Assembly (NCBI RefSeq): GCF_001423945.1
Contig: NZ_LMPU01000001.1
Coordinates: 1,237,971 to 1,301,970 of the forward strand
Length of the DNA stretch: 64,000 bases
Reading direction: 5' to 3'
Source: Pedobacter sp. Leaf194
GTDB taxonomy: Bacteria; Bacteroidota; Bacteroidia; Sphingobacteriales; Sphingobacteriaceae
In this document: positions 9,187 through 18,033 of the stretch, piece by piece
Numbering within the stretch: position 1 is the stretch's first letter
Layout: each line of letters starts with the position of its first letter
Position numbers and translations under genes: made by a program
Notes under the pieces: generated by a model
The model's input: only the letters and a program-made list of their open reading frames with translations
Told to the model about the DNA's origin: nothing
The model's database searches: none

Positions 9187-10077
9187 CTAAATAATTACCT
9201 CATAGTTTACTTTTTCAAGCACAAGATTTTTATAAGCACGTTGTATTGTATAACCTATTGATTCTCTCCAAAGGGTACGAAAAACGATGTCATCGATTGA
9301 GGCAATACCTGCTATCTCTGTAGCAGTTCCACATAAAAATGCACCATCAGCCTTCCTTAAATCCTCAACTGTTAATTTTTTTTCGATGCATTCAATATCC
9401 AGAACTGTGCAAAGTTCTTTCACTGTTGCCCTGGTAATTCCAGGCAAAATATTGCCCAATGATGGGGTGTATAACTTTCCGTCTTTCTCAAGAAAAATGT
9501 TTGCACCCGACGATTCAGCTACAAATCCATGCATATCTAACAGCAAGGCATCATCGTAACCTTTCACATTGGCCGCAGTTGTGGCTAAAATCGAGTTTAC
9601 ATAATTTCCACTCAATTTAGCCTCCATTGGAGTCGATTTAGGATTTGGCCTTTCATAATCTGAAATGCTTAGCTTTAAAAGCTTATTTCCAGAGTAGGCA
9701 TCCCAGTCCCAGGCGCATATAAAAATTGAAACACCACCTGGACTGTTTAACTTCATATTAGGGTGGCAAAAAACCAAGGGCCGGATATAAGCATCCTTTA
9801 ACTTATTTAAAGTAAGTAGCTTGTAGGTTTCCTTAATCAGCTCCTGTTTATCCCAGGGAAAGGGAATGTTTGCCAGTTGACAAGAACGTTCTAAGCGGTC
9901 GAAATGTGCTGCAGCCTTAAAGATGCGGTTTCCATTATGTGTTTTATAAGCCCTAATGCCTTCGAAGGCAGCGTAACCATAATGTAGCGACTGCCCGTAT
10001 AAGTCTGTACTGCTATCCATAGCTTTTTCGAACCGACCATCAAGGTAAATAATCGTATTAGAATTATAGTATTTCAT
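9187..10077 (-). CDS. ilvE: Branched-chain amino acid aminotransferase
   Basis: PLP enzyme of fold type IV that transaminates branched-chain 2-oxo acids with glutamate, the last step of the pathway and the first in catabolism. The 296-residue protein matches the small IlvE family (about 300). The Schiff-base lysine is Lys154 in 'MEAKLSGNYVNS'. Other family motifs are 'LHYGYAAFEGIRAY', the phosphate-binding 'LPGITRATVKEL' and 'DGAFLCGTATEIAGI'. It is the first full-length gene after the leader ORF and terminator, so it and the genes downstream would be under attenuation control. Confidence 0.95.
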   Translation of the reverse strand: MKYYNSNTIIYLDGRFEKAMDSSTDLYGQSLHYGYAAFEGIRAYKTHNGNRIFKAAAHFDRLERSCQLANIPFPWDKQELIKETYKLLTLNKLKDAYIRPLVFCHPNMKLNSPGGVSIFICAWDWDAYSGNKLLKLSISDYERPNPKSTPMEAKLSGNYVNSILATTAANVKGYDDALLLDMHGFVAESSGANIFLEKDGKLYTPSLGNILPGITRATVKELCTVLDIECIEKKLTVEDLRKADGAFLCGTATEIAGIASIDDIVFRTLWRESIGYTIQRAYKNLVLEKVNYEVII

Positions 10078-10097
10078 AATACCGCGTTTTGTTATTT

Positions 10098-10130
10098 AAA
10101 AAAAGCGTCCTGTTTTTGTCAGGACGCTTT
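10098..10130 (-). terminator. Attenuator terminator between leader ORF and ilvE
   Basis: On the minus strand AAAGCGTCCTG (10130-10120) pairs perfectly with CAGGACGCTTT (10112-10102) around a 7-base loop, followed by a run of seven Ts (10104-10098). This is a textbook intrinsic terminator. It lies 27 bp after the leader ORF stop and about 20 bp before ilvE, so it can only end transcription before the structural genes. The last bases of the leader ORF (GGCTTTTAA) could pair in part with TTAAAGC at the foot of the terminator, a possible antiterminator. Confidence 0.9.
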
Positions 10131-10156
10131 AAGTATATTAATTATTAATAATCTAT

Positions 10157-10285
10157 TTAAAAGCCACCCGTCTTCTTTCCTAAAATTAGGAGTAGGAGAT
10201 TGAGAATAATGACAGGCAACAACAGCGCAAAACCACCTGTGGTTGTAGCGCTATTATTAAAAAATGTATTGCTTCGAATTGTCAT
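10157..10285 (-). CDS. Branched-chain amino acid leader peptide (ilv attenuator), 42 residues
   Basis: The ORF begins at the ATG after a purine-rich AGGAAATA and reads MTIRSNTFFNNSATTTGGF, then a block at residues 21-35 in which 13 of 15 residues are Leu, Ile or Val, then GKKTGGF and stop. Leu is encoded there by nine codons including CTC three times and CTA twice, which look rare in the neighbouring genes. The ORF is followed by the terminator at 10098-10130 and then ilvE. Ribosome stalling at the block when branched-chain aminoacyl-tRNAs are scarce would be expected to prevent termination, as for E. coli ilvL. The block is also hydrophobic enough to be a membrane helix, so a small membrane protein is the alternative. 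Confidence 0.8.
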   Translation of the reverse strand: MTIRSNTFFNNSATTTGGFALLLPVIILNLLLLILGKKTGGF

Positions 10286-10573
10286 TATTTCCTGATGATT
10301 TATAAATACCAATTTAGTTTTTGGTTCATTAATATGCAAGAGAAATCAAAAAAAAGTGAATTTAGAATAATATTTTATAATACACCGTTGCTACCAAATA
10401 TTATTCTATCATATAATAGATTTAGTGATTTAATGCCGTCAACCTTATACCAAATATCGAAACGGTATACGGTATGTTTATTATGCAAGCATTATAAAAT
10501 AGGTTACATTCTTCTTAAAATGAATAAAAAAACAGCGAAAGTTGAATTTTTTAATTAAACATTAATCAAAAAA
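10286..10573. other. Upstream region of the ilv leader, no gene seen
   Basis: Very A+T-rich sequence between the atpDC terminator and the ilv leader ORF. It must hold the ilv promoter, but I find only 7-of-8 matches to TAnnTTTG on the minus strand and no convincing -33 partner. A short palindrome TATACC (10446-10451)/GGTATA (10464-10469) could be an operator. An 87-codon plus-strand frame here is low-complexity and not credible as a gene. Confidence 0.4.
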
Positions 10574-10602
10574 AAAGCCTTTCCGAAAATCGGAAAGGCT
10601 TT
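10574..10602 (-). terminator. Rho-independent terminator after atpC
   Basis: AAAGCCTTTCCG (10574-10585) pairs perfectly with CGGAAAGGCTTT (10591-10602), 12 bp with a 5-base loop. On the minus strand it is followed by a run of T residues (A-run 10568-10576 on the plus strand), ending the atpD-atpC transcript before the ilv leader. Confidence 0.9.
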
Positions 10603-10636
10603 ATAAATGCTGAGCTTTCAGCAATAAGAATTTCAA

Positions 10637-10882
10637 TTAAGCAATACCTTCCGCTAAAACAACAATTTTGTTGTGGATAACTTCAACCACACCGCCCTTG
10701 ATAAAGAAGCGTTGTTCATCGGTTTTGTTCGCTTTGATAATTACTTCCCCATCTTCTAAAGTGGAGATGATAGGGGCATGGTCTTTCAAAATCTGAAAAG
10801 AACCTAAAGTACCCGGAACAGTAACTGCCGTTACTTCACCTTCGTAAACTTTTTTATCTGGAGTTAATATTTCTAAATTCAT
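10637..10882 (-). CDS. atpC: F1 ATP synthase epsilon subunit (short form)
   Basis: Epsilon couples the F1 head to the rotor of the ATP synthase. The 81-residue product contains only the N-terminal beta-sandwich (MNLEILTPDKKVYEGEVTAVTVPGTLGSFQILKDHAPIIS...), which docks on gamma and the c-ring. The C-terminal helical hairpin, which inhibits ATP hydrolysis in other bacteria (about 135 residues in all), is absent. This short form is usual in Bacteroidota. It follows atpD by 81 bp and ends 35 bp before a strong terminator, so atpDC is a two-gene unit here without the rest of the F-ATPase genes. Confidence 0.93.
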   Translation of the reverse strand: MNLEILTPDKKVYEGEVTAVTVPGTLGSFQILKDHAPIISTLEDGEVIIKANKTDEQRFFIKGGVVEVIHNKIVVLAEGIA

Positions 10883-10963
10883 TTTTAAAGTTTTACGTTC
10901 TACGTTTTAAGTTTTAAGCGTTTCCACCATAATTATAACGTATAACTTATTACGTACAACGTC

Positions 10964-12866
<1,903 letters not shown>

Positions 12867-13775
12867 ATGAAAACCATTTTAACAACAGGAAGCAACGGTT
12901 TATTAGGGCAAAAAATAACTGAAAAGGTTTTAGCGGAGGGAAGGGTGAAATTGATAGCAACTTCAAAAGCTGCAAATCGTTACCCTAAAATAAATGGTTA
13001 TGAATACGCAGAAATGGATATTCTAAATCCAGCTCAGGTTAGAGCAGTTATTGAAAAACATAAGCCAGATGCGATTATACACACCGCTGCAATGACGAAT
13101 GTTGATACTGCCGAGGCGAATAAAGAGCTTTGCCGTCAGTTAAATGTAGATGCTGTTCAAAATTTATTATCGCTTTGCGAAGAAAAGAATATTCAACTCA
13201 TCCATTTAAGTACCGATTTTGTTTTCGATGGTGCGGATGGGCCTTATAAAGAAGATGATGCCGTCAATCCGGTTAGTTATTATGGTGAATCGAAAGTGTT
13301 GGCCGAAGAATTAATAAAGAACTCAAAAGCCGATTGGGCAATTTTAAGAACGATATTGGTTTACGGCATTAACAATGATATGAGCCGAAGCAATATTGTG
13401 CTTTGGGCAAAAGGTGCGCTAGAAAAGGGTTTGCCAATTAATGTGGTGAATGATCAGTATCGGATGCCGACCCTGGCGGAAGATTTAGCAGAAGCCTGCT
13501 TGCTGGCTGTTGAACAGAATGCGAGCGGCATTTATCATGTATCGGGTAAAGATTACATGAGTATTGCAGATTTAGTGCGGAAAGTTGCCGATTATTGGGC
13601 GCTTGATAAATCGATAATTACAGAAATAAGTTCTGAGAGCTTAAACCAAACGGCAAAACGACCTGTGAAAACTGGTTTTATACTCGATAAAACGGTTAAA
13701 GATTTAGGTTACAATCCACATAGCTTTGAGGAAGGTTTGAAGATTGTGGATGAGCAAATTAAAAAGGTAAATTAG
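12867..13775 (+). CDS. RmlD-like SDR family NAD(P)-dependent oxidoreductase
   Basis: An extended short-chain dehydrogenase of the dTDP-4-dehydrorhamnose reductase type, 302 residues. It has the N-terminal 'TTGSNGLLGQKI' nucleotide motif, 'DAIIHTAAMTNVDTAEANKELC' and 'LIHLSTDFVFDGADGPYKEDD' typical of RmlD, and the catalytic Tyr-x3-Lys in 'SYYGESKVLAEELI'. No other dTDP-rhamnose genes lie nearby, so the sugar-nucleotide substrate is uncertain; a role in another reduction or epimerisation is possible. It appears to be a single-gene unit ending in a large inverted repeat. Confidence 0.85.
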   Translation: MKTILTTGSNGLLGQKITEKVLAEGRVKLIATSKAANRYPKINGYEYAEMDILNPAQVRAVIEKHKPDAIIHTAAMTNVDTAEANKELCRQLNVDAVQNLLSLCEEKNIQLIHLSTDFVFDGADGPYKEDDAVNPVSYYGESKVLAEELIKNSKADWAILRTILVYGINNDMSRSNIVLWAKGALEKGLPINVVNDQYRMPTLAEDLAEACLLAVEQNASGIYHVSGKDYMSIADLVRKVADYWALDKSIITEISSESLNQTAKRPVKTGFILDKTVKDLGYNPHSFEEGLKIVDEQIKKVN

Positions 13776-13790
13776 TTCATTAGTGATTAG

Positions 13791-13838
13791 TTTATTGGTC
13801 ATTTGGCAAACGAAATAATGAACAAATGACCAAATAAA
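13791..13838. repeat. Large inverted repeat after the RmlD-like gene
   Basis: TTTATTGGTCATTTG (13791-13805) and CAAATGACCAAATAAA (13823-13838) are complementary over 15 bp apart from one extra A, with a 17-base loop. It sits between two plus-strand genes. No U-tract follows the distal arm, so it is either a stabilising mRNA 3' hairpin, a weak terminator or a remnant of a small mobile hairpin. Confidence 0.6.
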
Positions 13839-13866
13839 TTTAAACAAAAAACAAAACAAAAAATAT

Positions 13867-14331
13867 ATGTCACTACAAATTGGCGATCAAGCCCCAGATT
13901 TTAAATTATACAGTTCAGATTTAGCTGAAGTTTCTTTATCAGCATTTAAAGGAAAAAAAGTAATTATCCATTTCTTTCCGATGGCTTTTACAGGTACATG
14001 TACCGAACAACTTTGCACCATGAGAGATAATTTTAGTTTCTATGAAGGTATTGATGCACAGGTGCTGGGTATTTCTGTAGATTCTCCGTTCTCGTTAGCT
14101 AAATTTAAAGAAGTTCAAAACTATCAGTTCCCACTACTGTCTGATTTTAACAAAGATGTTTCTTCAGCTTATGGCGCTTTTTACGATGAATTTGTGTTCG
14201 GATTAAAAGGTGTATCGAAAAGAGCAGCCTTTGTAATAGATGAAGAGGGTAAAATTGCTTATGCTGAAGTTTTGGAGAATGCTGGTGATTTGCCTGATTT
14301 TAAAGCGATTAATGATTCATTAAAAGCTTAA
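13867..14331 (+). CDS. Peroxiredoxin, BCP/AhpE type
   Basis: Thiol peroxidase that reduces H2O2 and organic or lipid peroxides in the cytoplasm. The 154-residue thioredoxin-fold protein has the family motif 'FFPMAFTGTCTEQLC': Cys45 is the peroxidatic residue, in the same position as in E. coli BCP, and Cys50 is placed as the resolving Cys of alpha2-type BCP proteins. The length agrees with BCP (156). No Cys is found in the C-terminal part. It lies alone between the inverted repeat and the tRNA gene. Confidence 0.9.
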   Translation: MSLQIGDQAPDFKLYSSDLAEVSLSAFKGKKVIIHFFPMAFTGTCTEQLCTMRDNFSFYEGIDAQVLGISVDSPFSLAKFKEVQNYQFPLLSDFNKDVSSAYGAFYDEFVFGLKGVSKRAAFVIDEEGKIAYAEVLENAGDLPDFKAINDSLKA

Positions 14332-14376
14332 ATTCATTAAAAGCAAGGTAGGACCTGGATTTTTTTTCAAATTTAA

Positions 14377-14407
14377 TTGCGAATTTAAAACTCAAATCTT
14401 ACTTTTG
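14377..14407 (+). promoter_or_regulatory. Promoter of the tRNA-Arg gene
   Basis: TTG (14377-14379), a 20-base spacer and TACTTTTG (14400-14407), a full match to TAnnTTTG. The predicted start of transcription lies near 14414, about 16 bases before the mature tRNA 5' end. Confidence 0.65.
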
Positions 14408-14429
14408 CAGTCCGTTAACAAACGGAATT

Positions 14430-14503
14430 GCATTTGTAGCTCAATTGGATAGAGCATCTCACTACGGATGAGAAGGTTTGGGGTTCGAATCCCTACAAGT
14501 GCA
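14430..14503 (+). tRNA. tRNA-Arg (anticodon ACG)
   Basis: The 74-nt sequence folds as a full cloverleaf: acceptor stem GCATTTG/CAAGTGC with discriminator A, D arm GCTC/GAGC, anticodon stem TCTCA/TGAGA with loop CTACGGA (anticodon ACG at 14464-14466), and a T arm with GTTCGAAT. A34 would be edited to inosine by TadA to read CGU, CGC and CGA. The 3' CCA is not encoded and must be added after transcription. Confidence 0.95.
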
Positions 14504-14514
14504 CAATTTGGATG

Positions 14515-14550
14515 AAGCCTTGTCGCCCCATGGCGGTAAGGCTTTATTAA
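14515..14550 (+). terminator. Terminator after tRNA-Arg
   Basis: AAGCCTT (14515-14521) pairs with AAGGCTT (14538-14544), extended inside by CGCC/GGCG around a CCAT loop. It is followed by TATTAATTTT, a moderate U-rich tail. It ends the tRNA transcript just before adk. Confidence 0.7.
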
Positions 14551-14576
14551 TTTTAAAGATAACCTAAACCACGTTG

Positions 14577-15146
14577 ATGCTTAATTTAGTTCTCTTTGGC
14601 CCTCCGGGGGCGGGTAAAGGCACCCAATCCGAAAAATTGATATCAAAATATCAATTAATACACATTTCAACCGGCGATTTGTTCAGAGCGCATGTTAAGG
14701 GAGAAACCAAATTAGGGAAAAAAGTTAGTCAGTTGTTAGCGGATGGAGAACTCGTGCCAGATGCAATTACGATTGCGATGCTTGAAGAAGAGGTAGATAA
14801 AAATCCGGAAGCTAAGGGATTTGTATTTGATGGTTTTCCGCGTACTGTTCCTCAGGCAAAAGAACTCGATTTATTTTTGGAGCGCAAGGGCAGTAAAATT
14901 GACGGCGTAATCGCTTTAGATGTAGACCAGACTGAATTGACCAAACGCATTGCTGAGCGCCACAAAATTAGTGGCAGACCGGATGATGATGCCGAGAAAT
15001 TAAAGAAACGAATTTCGGAATACTTCGATAAAACGATTCATGTATTGCCTTATTATGAGGCGCAGGGAAAGTTGAAAAAAGTAAACGGAATCGGAGAAAT
15101 AGAAACAGTTTATAATGATCTTTGCGCTGTAATCGATCAGTTTTAA
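14577..15146 (+). CDS. adk: Adenylate kinase (short form)
   Basis: Converts AMP and ATP to two ADP. The 189-residue protein has the P-loop 'GPPGAGKGTQSEK', the AMP-binding 'ISTGDLFRAH' and 'GFVFDGFPRTVPQAKELD', and a short LID without the zinc-binding Cys cluster (RHKISGRPDDDAEKLKKR), so it is the short type. I chose ATG at 14577; a TTG one codon upstream adds nothing. It is followed by a strong terminator and then obg. Confidence 0.97.
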   Translation: MLNLVLFGPPGAGKGTQSEKLISKYQLIHISTGDLFRAHVKGETKLGKKVSQLLADGELVPDAITIAMLEEEVDKNPEAKGFVFDGFPRTVPQAKELDLFLERKGSKIDGVIALDVDQTELTKRIAERHKISGRPDDDAEKLKKRISEYFDKTIHVLPYYEAQGKLKKVNGIGEIETVYNDLCAVIDQF

Positions 15147-15167
15147 ACCGTAGAATTTAAAGTTTTA

Positions 15168-15214
15168 ACATCCGCAAAAAAAGCATTAGTTGTTTTTTGC
15201 GGATGTTTGTTTTT
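15168..15214 (+). terminator. Terminator after adk
   Basis: ACATCCGCAAAAAA (15168-15181) pairs with TTTTTTGCGGATGT (15193-15206), a 14-bp perfect stem with an 11-base loop, followed by TTGTTTTTT. The 3' arm also contains the TTTG proposed as the -33 element of obg. Confidence 0.85.
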
Positions 15215-15226
15215 TAGCGAATTTTG
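15196..15226 (+). promoter_or_regulatory. Candidate obg promoter overlapping the adk terminator
   Basis: TTTG (15196-15199), a 19-base spacer and GAATTTTG (15219-15226), seven of eight matches to TAnnTTTG. It lies 37 bp before the obg ATG. The -33 element sits within the 3' arm of the adk terminator hairpin. Confidence 0.45.
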
Positions 15227-15262
15227 TCAACAAAAATCGCCCATCTAAAATGTAAAATCAAT

Positions 15263-16258
15263 ATGTCACAAGGTTCAAATTTCGTAGATTATGTAAAAAT
15301 TTGTTGTCGTTCTGGTAAAGGCGGGGCAGGTTCTGCACATTTGCATCGTGATATTTTAACTTCAATGGGCGGTCCTGATGGTGGTGATGGCGGTCGCGGA
15401 GGCCATATCATTGTAAAAGGAAGTGTGCATATATGGACTTTATTACACCTTAAATACCGGAAACACATCATTGCTGAGGACGGTGGTGCTGGTGGAAGCT
15501 CGCATAAATTCGGGAAACAAGGTACTGATGAAATTCTTGAAGTTCCGCTTGGAACAATTGCCAGAGATGCCGAAACAGGAGAAGTTCTTTTCGAAATAAC
15601 TAAAGATGGCGAGACTAAAATACTTACGCCAGGTGGCCGTGGAGGATTAGGGAATGCACATTTTAAAAATGCGGTTCAACAAACTCCCCGTTATGCGCAA
15701 CCTGGTGAGCCTGGAAAAGAAATCTGGAATATTCTCGAACTAAAGGTTTTGGCCGACGTTGGTCTGGTTGGTTTTCCAAATGCCGGAAAATCTACTTTAT
15801 TATCTGTCGTTTCTGCTGCCAAGCCCGAAATTGCCGATTATCCTTTCACTACAATTGTTCCTAACCTGGGCATTGTAAGTTATAGAGGCGGTAAATCATT
15901 CGTAATGGCAGATATTCCCGGCATCATCGAGGGTGCCTCGAAAGGAAAGGGTTTAGGTTACCGTTTTCTACGCCACATAGAACGTAATTCTGTACTACTT
16001 TTTATGGTGCCTGCAGATACTAGCCGAAGCATTAAAGAAGAATATGAAATCTTAAAAAGCGAACTTGAATCCTACAATCCGGAATTAATGCAAAAGCCGC
16101 ACGTTTTGGCCATTACAAAATCTGATATGCTGGATGAGGAACTTATGGACGAAATGAAGCAGGATTTACCAAATATTCCTTCAATTTTTATTTCATCAGT
16201 TGCTGAGAAAAACATCTTGGAGTTGAAGGATATGTTGGTTAAAGCTATAGAAGGATAA
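15263..16258 (+). CDS. obgE: Obg family GTPase
   Basis: Essential ribosome-associated GTPase acting in 50S subunit maturation and stress control. The glycine-rich Obg fold occupies about residues 1-155 ([42 protein letters not shown]). The G domain follows, with G1 '[11 protein letters not shown]', the switch I 'YPFTTIVPN', G3 '[10 protein letters not shown]' and G4 'ITKSD'. At 331 residues it lacks the C-terminal OCT domain, as in many Bacteroidota. I chose the ATG giving [13 protein letters not shown]; an upstream TTG would add 13 non-conserved residues and would overlap the candidate promoter. Confidence 0.96.
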   Translation: MSQGSNFVDYVKICCRSGKGGAGSAHLHRDILTSMGGPDGGDGGRGGHIIVKGSVHIWTLLHLKYRKHIIAEDGGAGGSSHKFGKQGTDEILEVPLGTIARDAETGEVLFEITKDGETKILTPGGRGGLGNAHFKNAVQQTPRYAQPGEPGKEIWNILELKVLADVGLVGFPNAGKSTLLSVVSAAKPEIADYPFTTIVPNLGIVSYRGGKSFVMADIPGIIEGASKGKGLGYRFLRHIERNSVLLFMVPADTSRSIKEEYEILKSELESYNPELMQKPHVLAITKSDMLDEELMDEMKQDLPNIPSIFISSVAEKNILELKDMLVKAIEG

Positions 16259-16288
16259 TCATACAACGAGATGCTTGAAATAAATTCG

Positions 16289-17038
16289 TTAACTCCTGAT
16301 TTTATCAACAGCCAGTCCAATCCATTCTTTAAATAGTGTATCCCAGGAAGACATTGCGCCCGCTTCGGGAACAAAATCGTCGAAAGATATTTTCGAAACC
16401 TCGCCATTGTAATTTGTAGGCAAATAGTCTGGCTTATTTGCAAGGGTCCTGTCGAATATTAGTTTTGCCCGCGGAATGTGCCATGCACTGGTTACAACAA
16501 TAACCTTTGCGCTTGGATTATACTTATCAATTATCGCCCTGCTGAATTTGGCGTTTTCTATTGTATTTCTGCTTTGATTCTCAAAAAACACGTCAGAATC
16601 AGGTATACAAATTTGATGGAGAAATACCTTTACCAAATCGGCTTCTTTAACCTGGTTATCAGTTAGGTCGGCGTTGCCACCAGCAATCAAAATCTTTCTG
16701 ATTTTGCCCTTTCGGTATAAAGAAATGGTTTGAAATAGTCTGTCGCTGGTTCTGTTAAACTGGATATCGTTATTACGTTTGTTTAGGCCAGAAAAGCCGC
16801 CCAGCACAATGGCTACATCATAATTTTTTATTGCTTTGGGATATTCAGGTTCGTACAAATTATAAACTTTCCTGATGATGAAACCGTTAGAAAACAACAA
16901 TAAAATGATGAGCCCGAAACTAAAAAATCGTCTTTTTAGTTTCGGGCTTTTTATAAAAAAGGCAGTAACCAACAGGCTGCAGCACCAGAAGAAAGGCTTA
17001 ATCAGAAACAATAGAATCTTCGAGAGGATAAAAATCAT
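16289..17038 (-). CDS. ElyC/SanA/YdcF (DUF218) family membrane protein
   Basis: A 249-residue protein with two N-terminal hydrophobic segments (about residues 5-35 and 40-56), then a DUF218 domain: 'YDVAIVLGGFSGLNKRNND', 'RLFQTISLYRKGKIRKILIAGG', 'ESRN/NQSRNTIENAKFSR' and 'VIVVTSAWHIPRAKLIF'. Family members SanA and ElyC affect envelope integrity and peptidoglycan or common-antigen precursor balance in E. coli; the exact reaction is unknown. It is convergent with obg, the two stops lying about 30 bp apart. Confidence 0.85.
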   Translation of the reverse strand: MIFILSKILLFLIKPFFWCCSLLVTAFFIKSPKLKRRFFSFGLIILLLFSNGFIIRKVYNLYEPEYPKAIKNYDVAIVLGGFSGLNKRNNDIQFNRTSDRLFQTISLYRKGKIRKILIAGGNADLTDNQVKEADLVKVFLHQICIPDSDVFFENQSRNTIENAKFSRAIIDKYNPSAKVIVVTSAWHIPRAKLIFDRTLANKPDYLPTNYNGEVSKISFDDFVPEAGAMSSWDTLFKEWIGLAVDKIRS

Positions 17039-17091
17039 GGGTTGATATTATCCTGTAAAACTAATAAAATGTTTCGATTGTGTTTTGCCCC

Positions 17092-17457
17092 TTAACCCTG
17101 GCCTTCCTGAACCTGAGTGTTTTCGTGAGCGTTTTCTAATATTTCTTTAACGCTCGATTTTGGCTTTTTAGCAACGGTGTGCTTAAAATGAGGAACTTCA
17201 TGTTCCACTATATCATTTTCAATTGCCTCAACTCCGAACACTTTTTCCTTTAGCAAATTGTATTTATCCTGAAATCCGTAGCGTAAATTTTTAGCGCCAC
17301 CGGCAATTTTCCCTCGTGTGCCAGCGCCGCTATCCGGAGCAAATAAAATACTTATGATTGCCCCAGCAGCCAAACCCGCAACCAGAGCTAGTGCGATTTG
17401 TGCGTTATTATCCGATTTCTTCGTTAAATATTTTCCGATTAACTTTCTGTATTTCAT
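17092..17457 (-). CDS. YtxH domain-containing protein
   Basis: A small protein of 121 residues from the MKYRKLIGKYLTKK start. It has one hydrophobic segment near the N-terminus, 'IALALVAGLAAGAIISILFAPDSGAGTRGKI', which is the YtxH signature of a glycine-zipper helix ending in a proline turn and a positively charged Gly/Arg stretch, followed by a hydrophilic tail (KPKSSVKEILENAHENTQ). YtxH proteins are general-stress associated and of unknown function. An upstream in-frame ATG would add 16 residues (MKHYNIGFVPLKKCYV). It lies 53 bp before the DUF218 gene and may be co-transcribed with it. Confidence 0.8.
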   Translation of the reverse strand: MKYRKLIGKYLTKKSDNNAQIALALVAGLAAGAIISILFAPDSGAGTRGKIAGGAKNLRYGFQDKYNLLKEKVFGVEAIENDIVEHEVPHFKHTVAKKPKSSVKEILENAHENTQVQEGQG

Positions 17458-17563
17458 AACGTAGCATTTTTTTAAAGGAACAAATCCTATGTTATAATGT
17501 TTCATAAAAATCTTAATAAGTAGATTATTTGTTAAGTTTATCGTTCAATTAACTTCAAAAAAA

Positions 17564-17944
17564 ATGGTAAAAGCAACGATAAATAAAGAACATTATGCCT
17601 GTTCTGTAACTAACGGTTCGCACGAAATTGTGGTAGATGAACCGATTGAATTAGGCGGAACACACAAGGGGTTCGCTCCAAAAGGTTTGTTAATGGCATC
17701 GCTGGCTTCTTGTGTTGCAATTACTTTGAGAATGTACATCGACAGAAAAGGGTGGGAGGTAGATAAAATCGATGTAGAAGTTAATATCAGTGTTGAAAAC
17801 GCCGAAACGATATTTTTAGAAGAAATTACCTGCACGGGCCAATTAACGGATGAACAGAAACTCAGGCTTGAAGATATTGCTTCAAAGTGTCCGGTAAGCA
17901 AAATTTTAGCTGCCGGCCATGATATTCGTTCGAAAGTACTGTAA
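17564..17944 (+). CDS. OsmC family protein
   Basis: OsmC/Ohr-type peroxidase fold, 126 residues. The two conserved cysteines are present: Cys50 in 'LMASLASCVAITLRMYI' on the central helix and Cys109 in 'IASKCPVSKIL'. In this family they reduce organic hydroperoxides. The helix phrase 'GFAPKGLLMASLASC' and the 'H' in 'GTHKGFAP' favour the OsmC rather than the Ohr subgroup. It is divergent from the YtxH gene with about 100 bp between their starts, and has no clear partner. Confidence 0.92.
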   Translation: MVKATINKEHYACSVTNGSHEIVVDEPIELGGTHKGFAPKGLLMASLASCVAITLRMYIDRKGWEVDKIDVEVNISVENAETIFLEEITCTGQLTDEQKLRLEDIASKCPVSKILAAGHDIRSKVL

Positions 17945-17989
17945 AGGCAACGGTGCAAAACTCGTTTACACAATGCTAAAAAGCTTTAA

Positions 17990-17997
17990 TATATTTG
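17990..17997 (+). promoter_or_regulatory. -7 element for the DUF2130 gene
   Basis: TATATTTG is a full match to TAnnTTTG, 36 bp upstream of the ATG at 18034. A TTTA rather than TTTG lies at the expected distance upstream (near 17965). Confidence 0.5.
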
Positions 17998-18033
17998 TAG
18001 GCTTTCAGTTTTTTCTGAAGTGAATAAATTATT

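Noticed and set aside
10295..10558. 87-codon plus-strand frame opposite the ilv upstream region
   Set aside because: Low-complexity A+T-driven frame crossing a region that must hold the ilv promoter; no motif and no ribosome-binding context.
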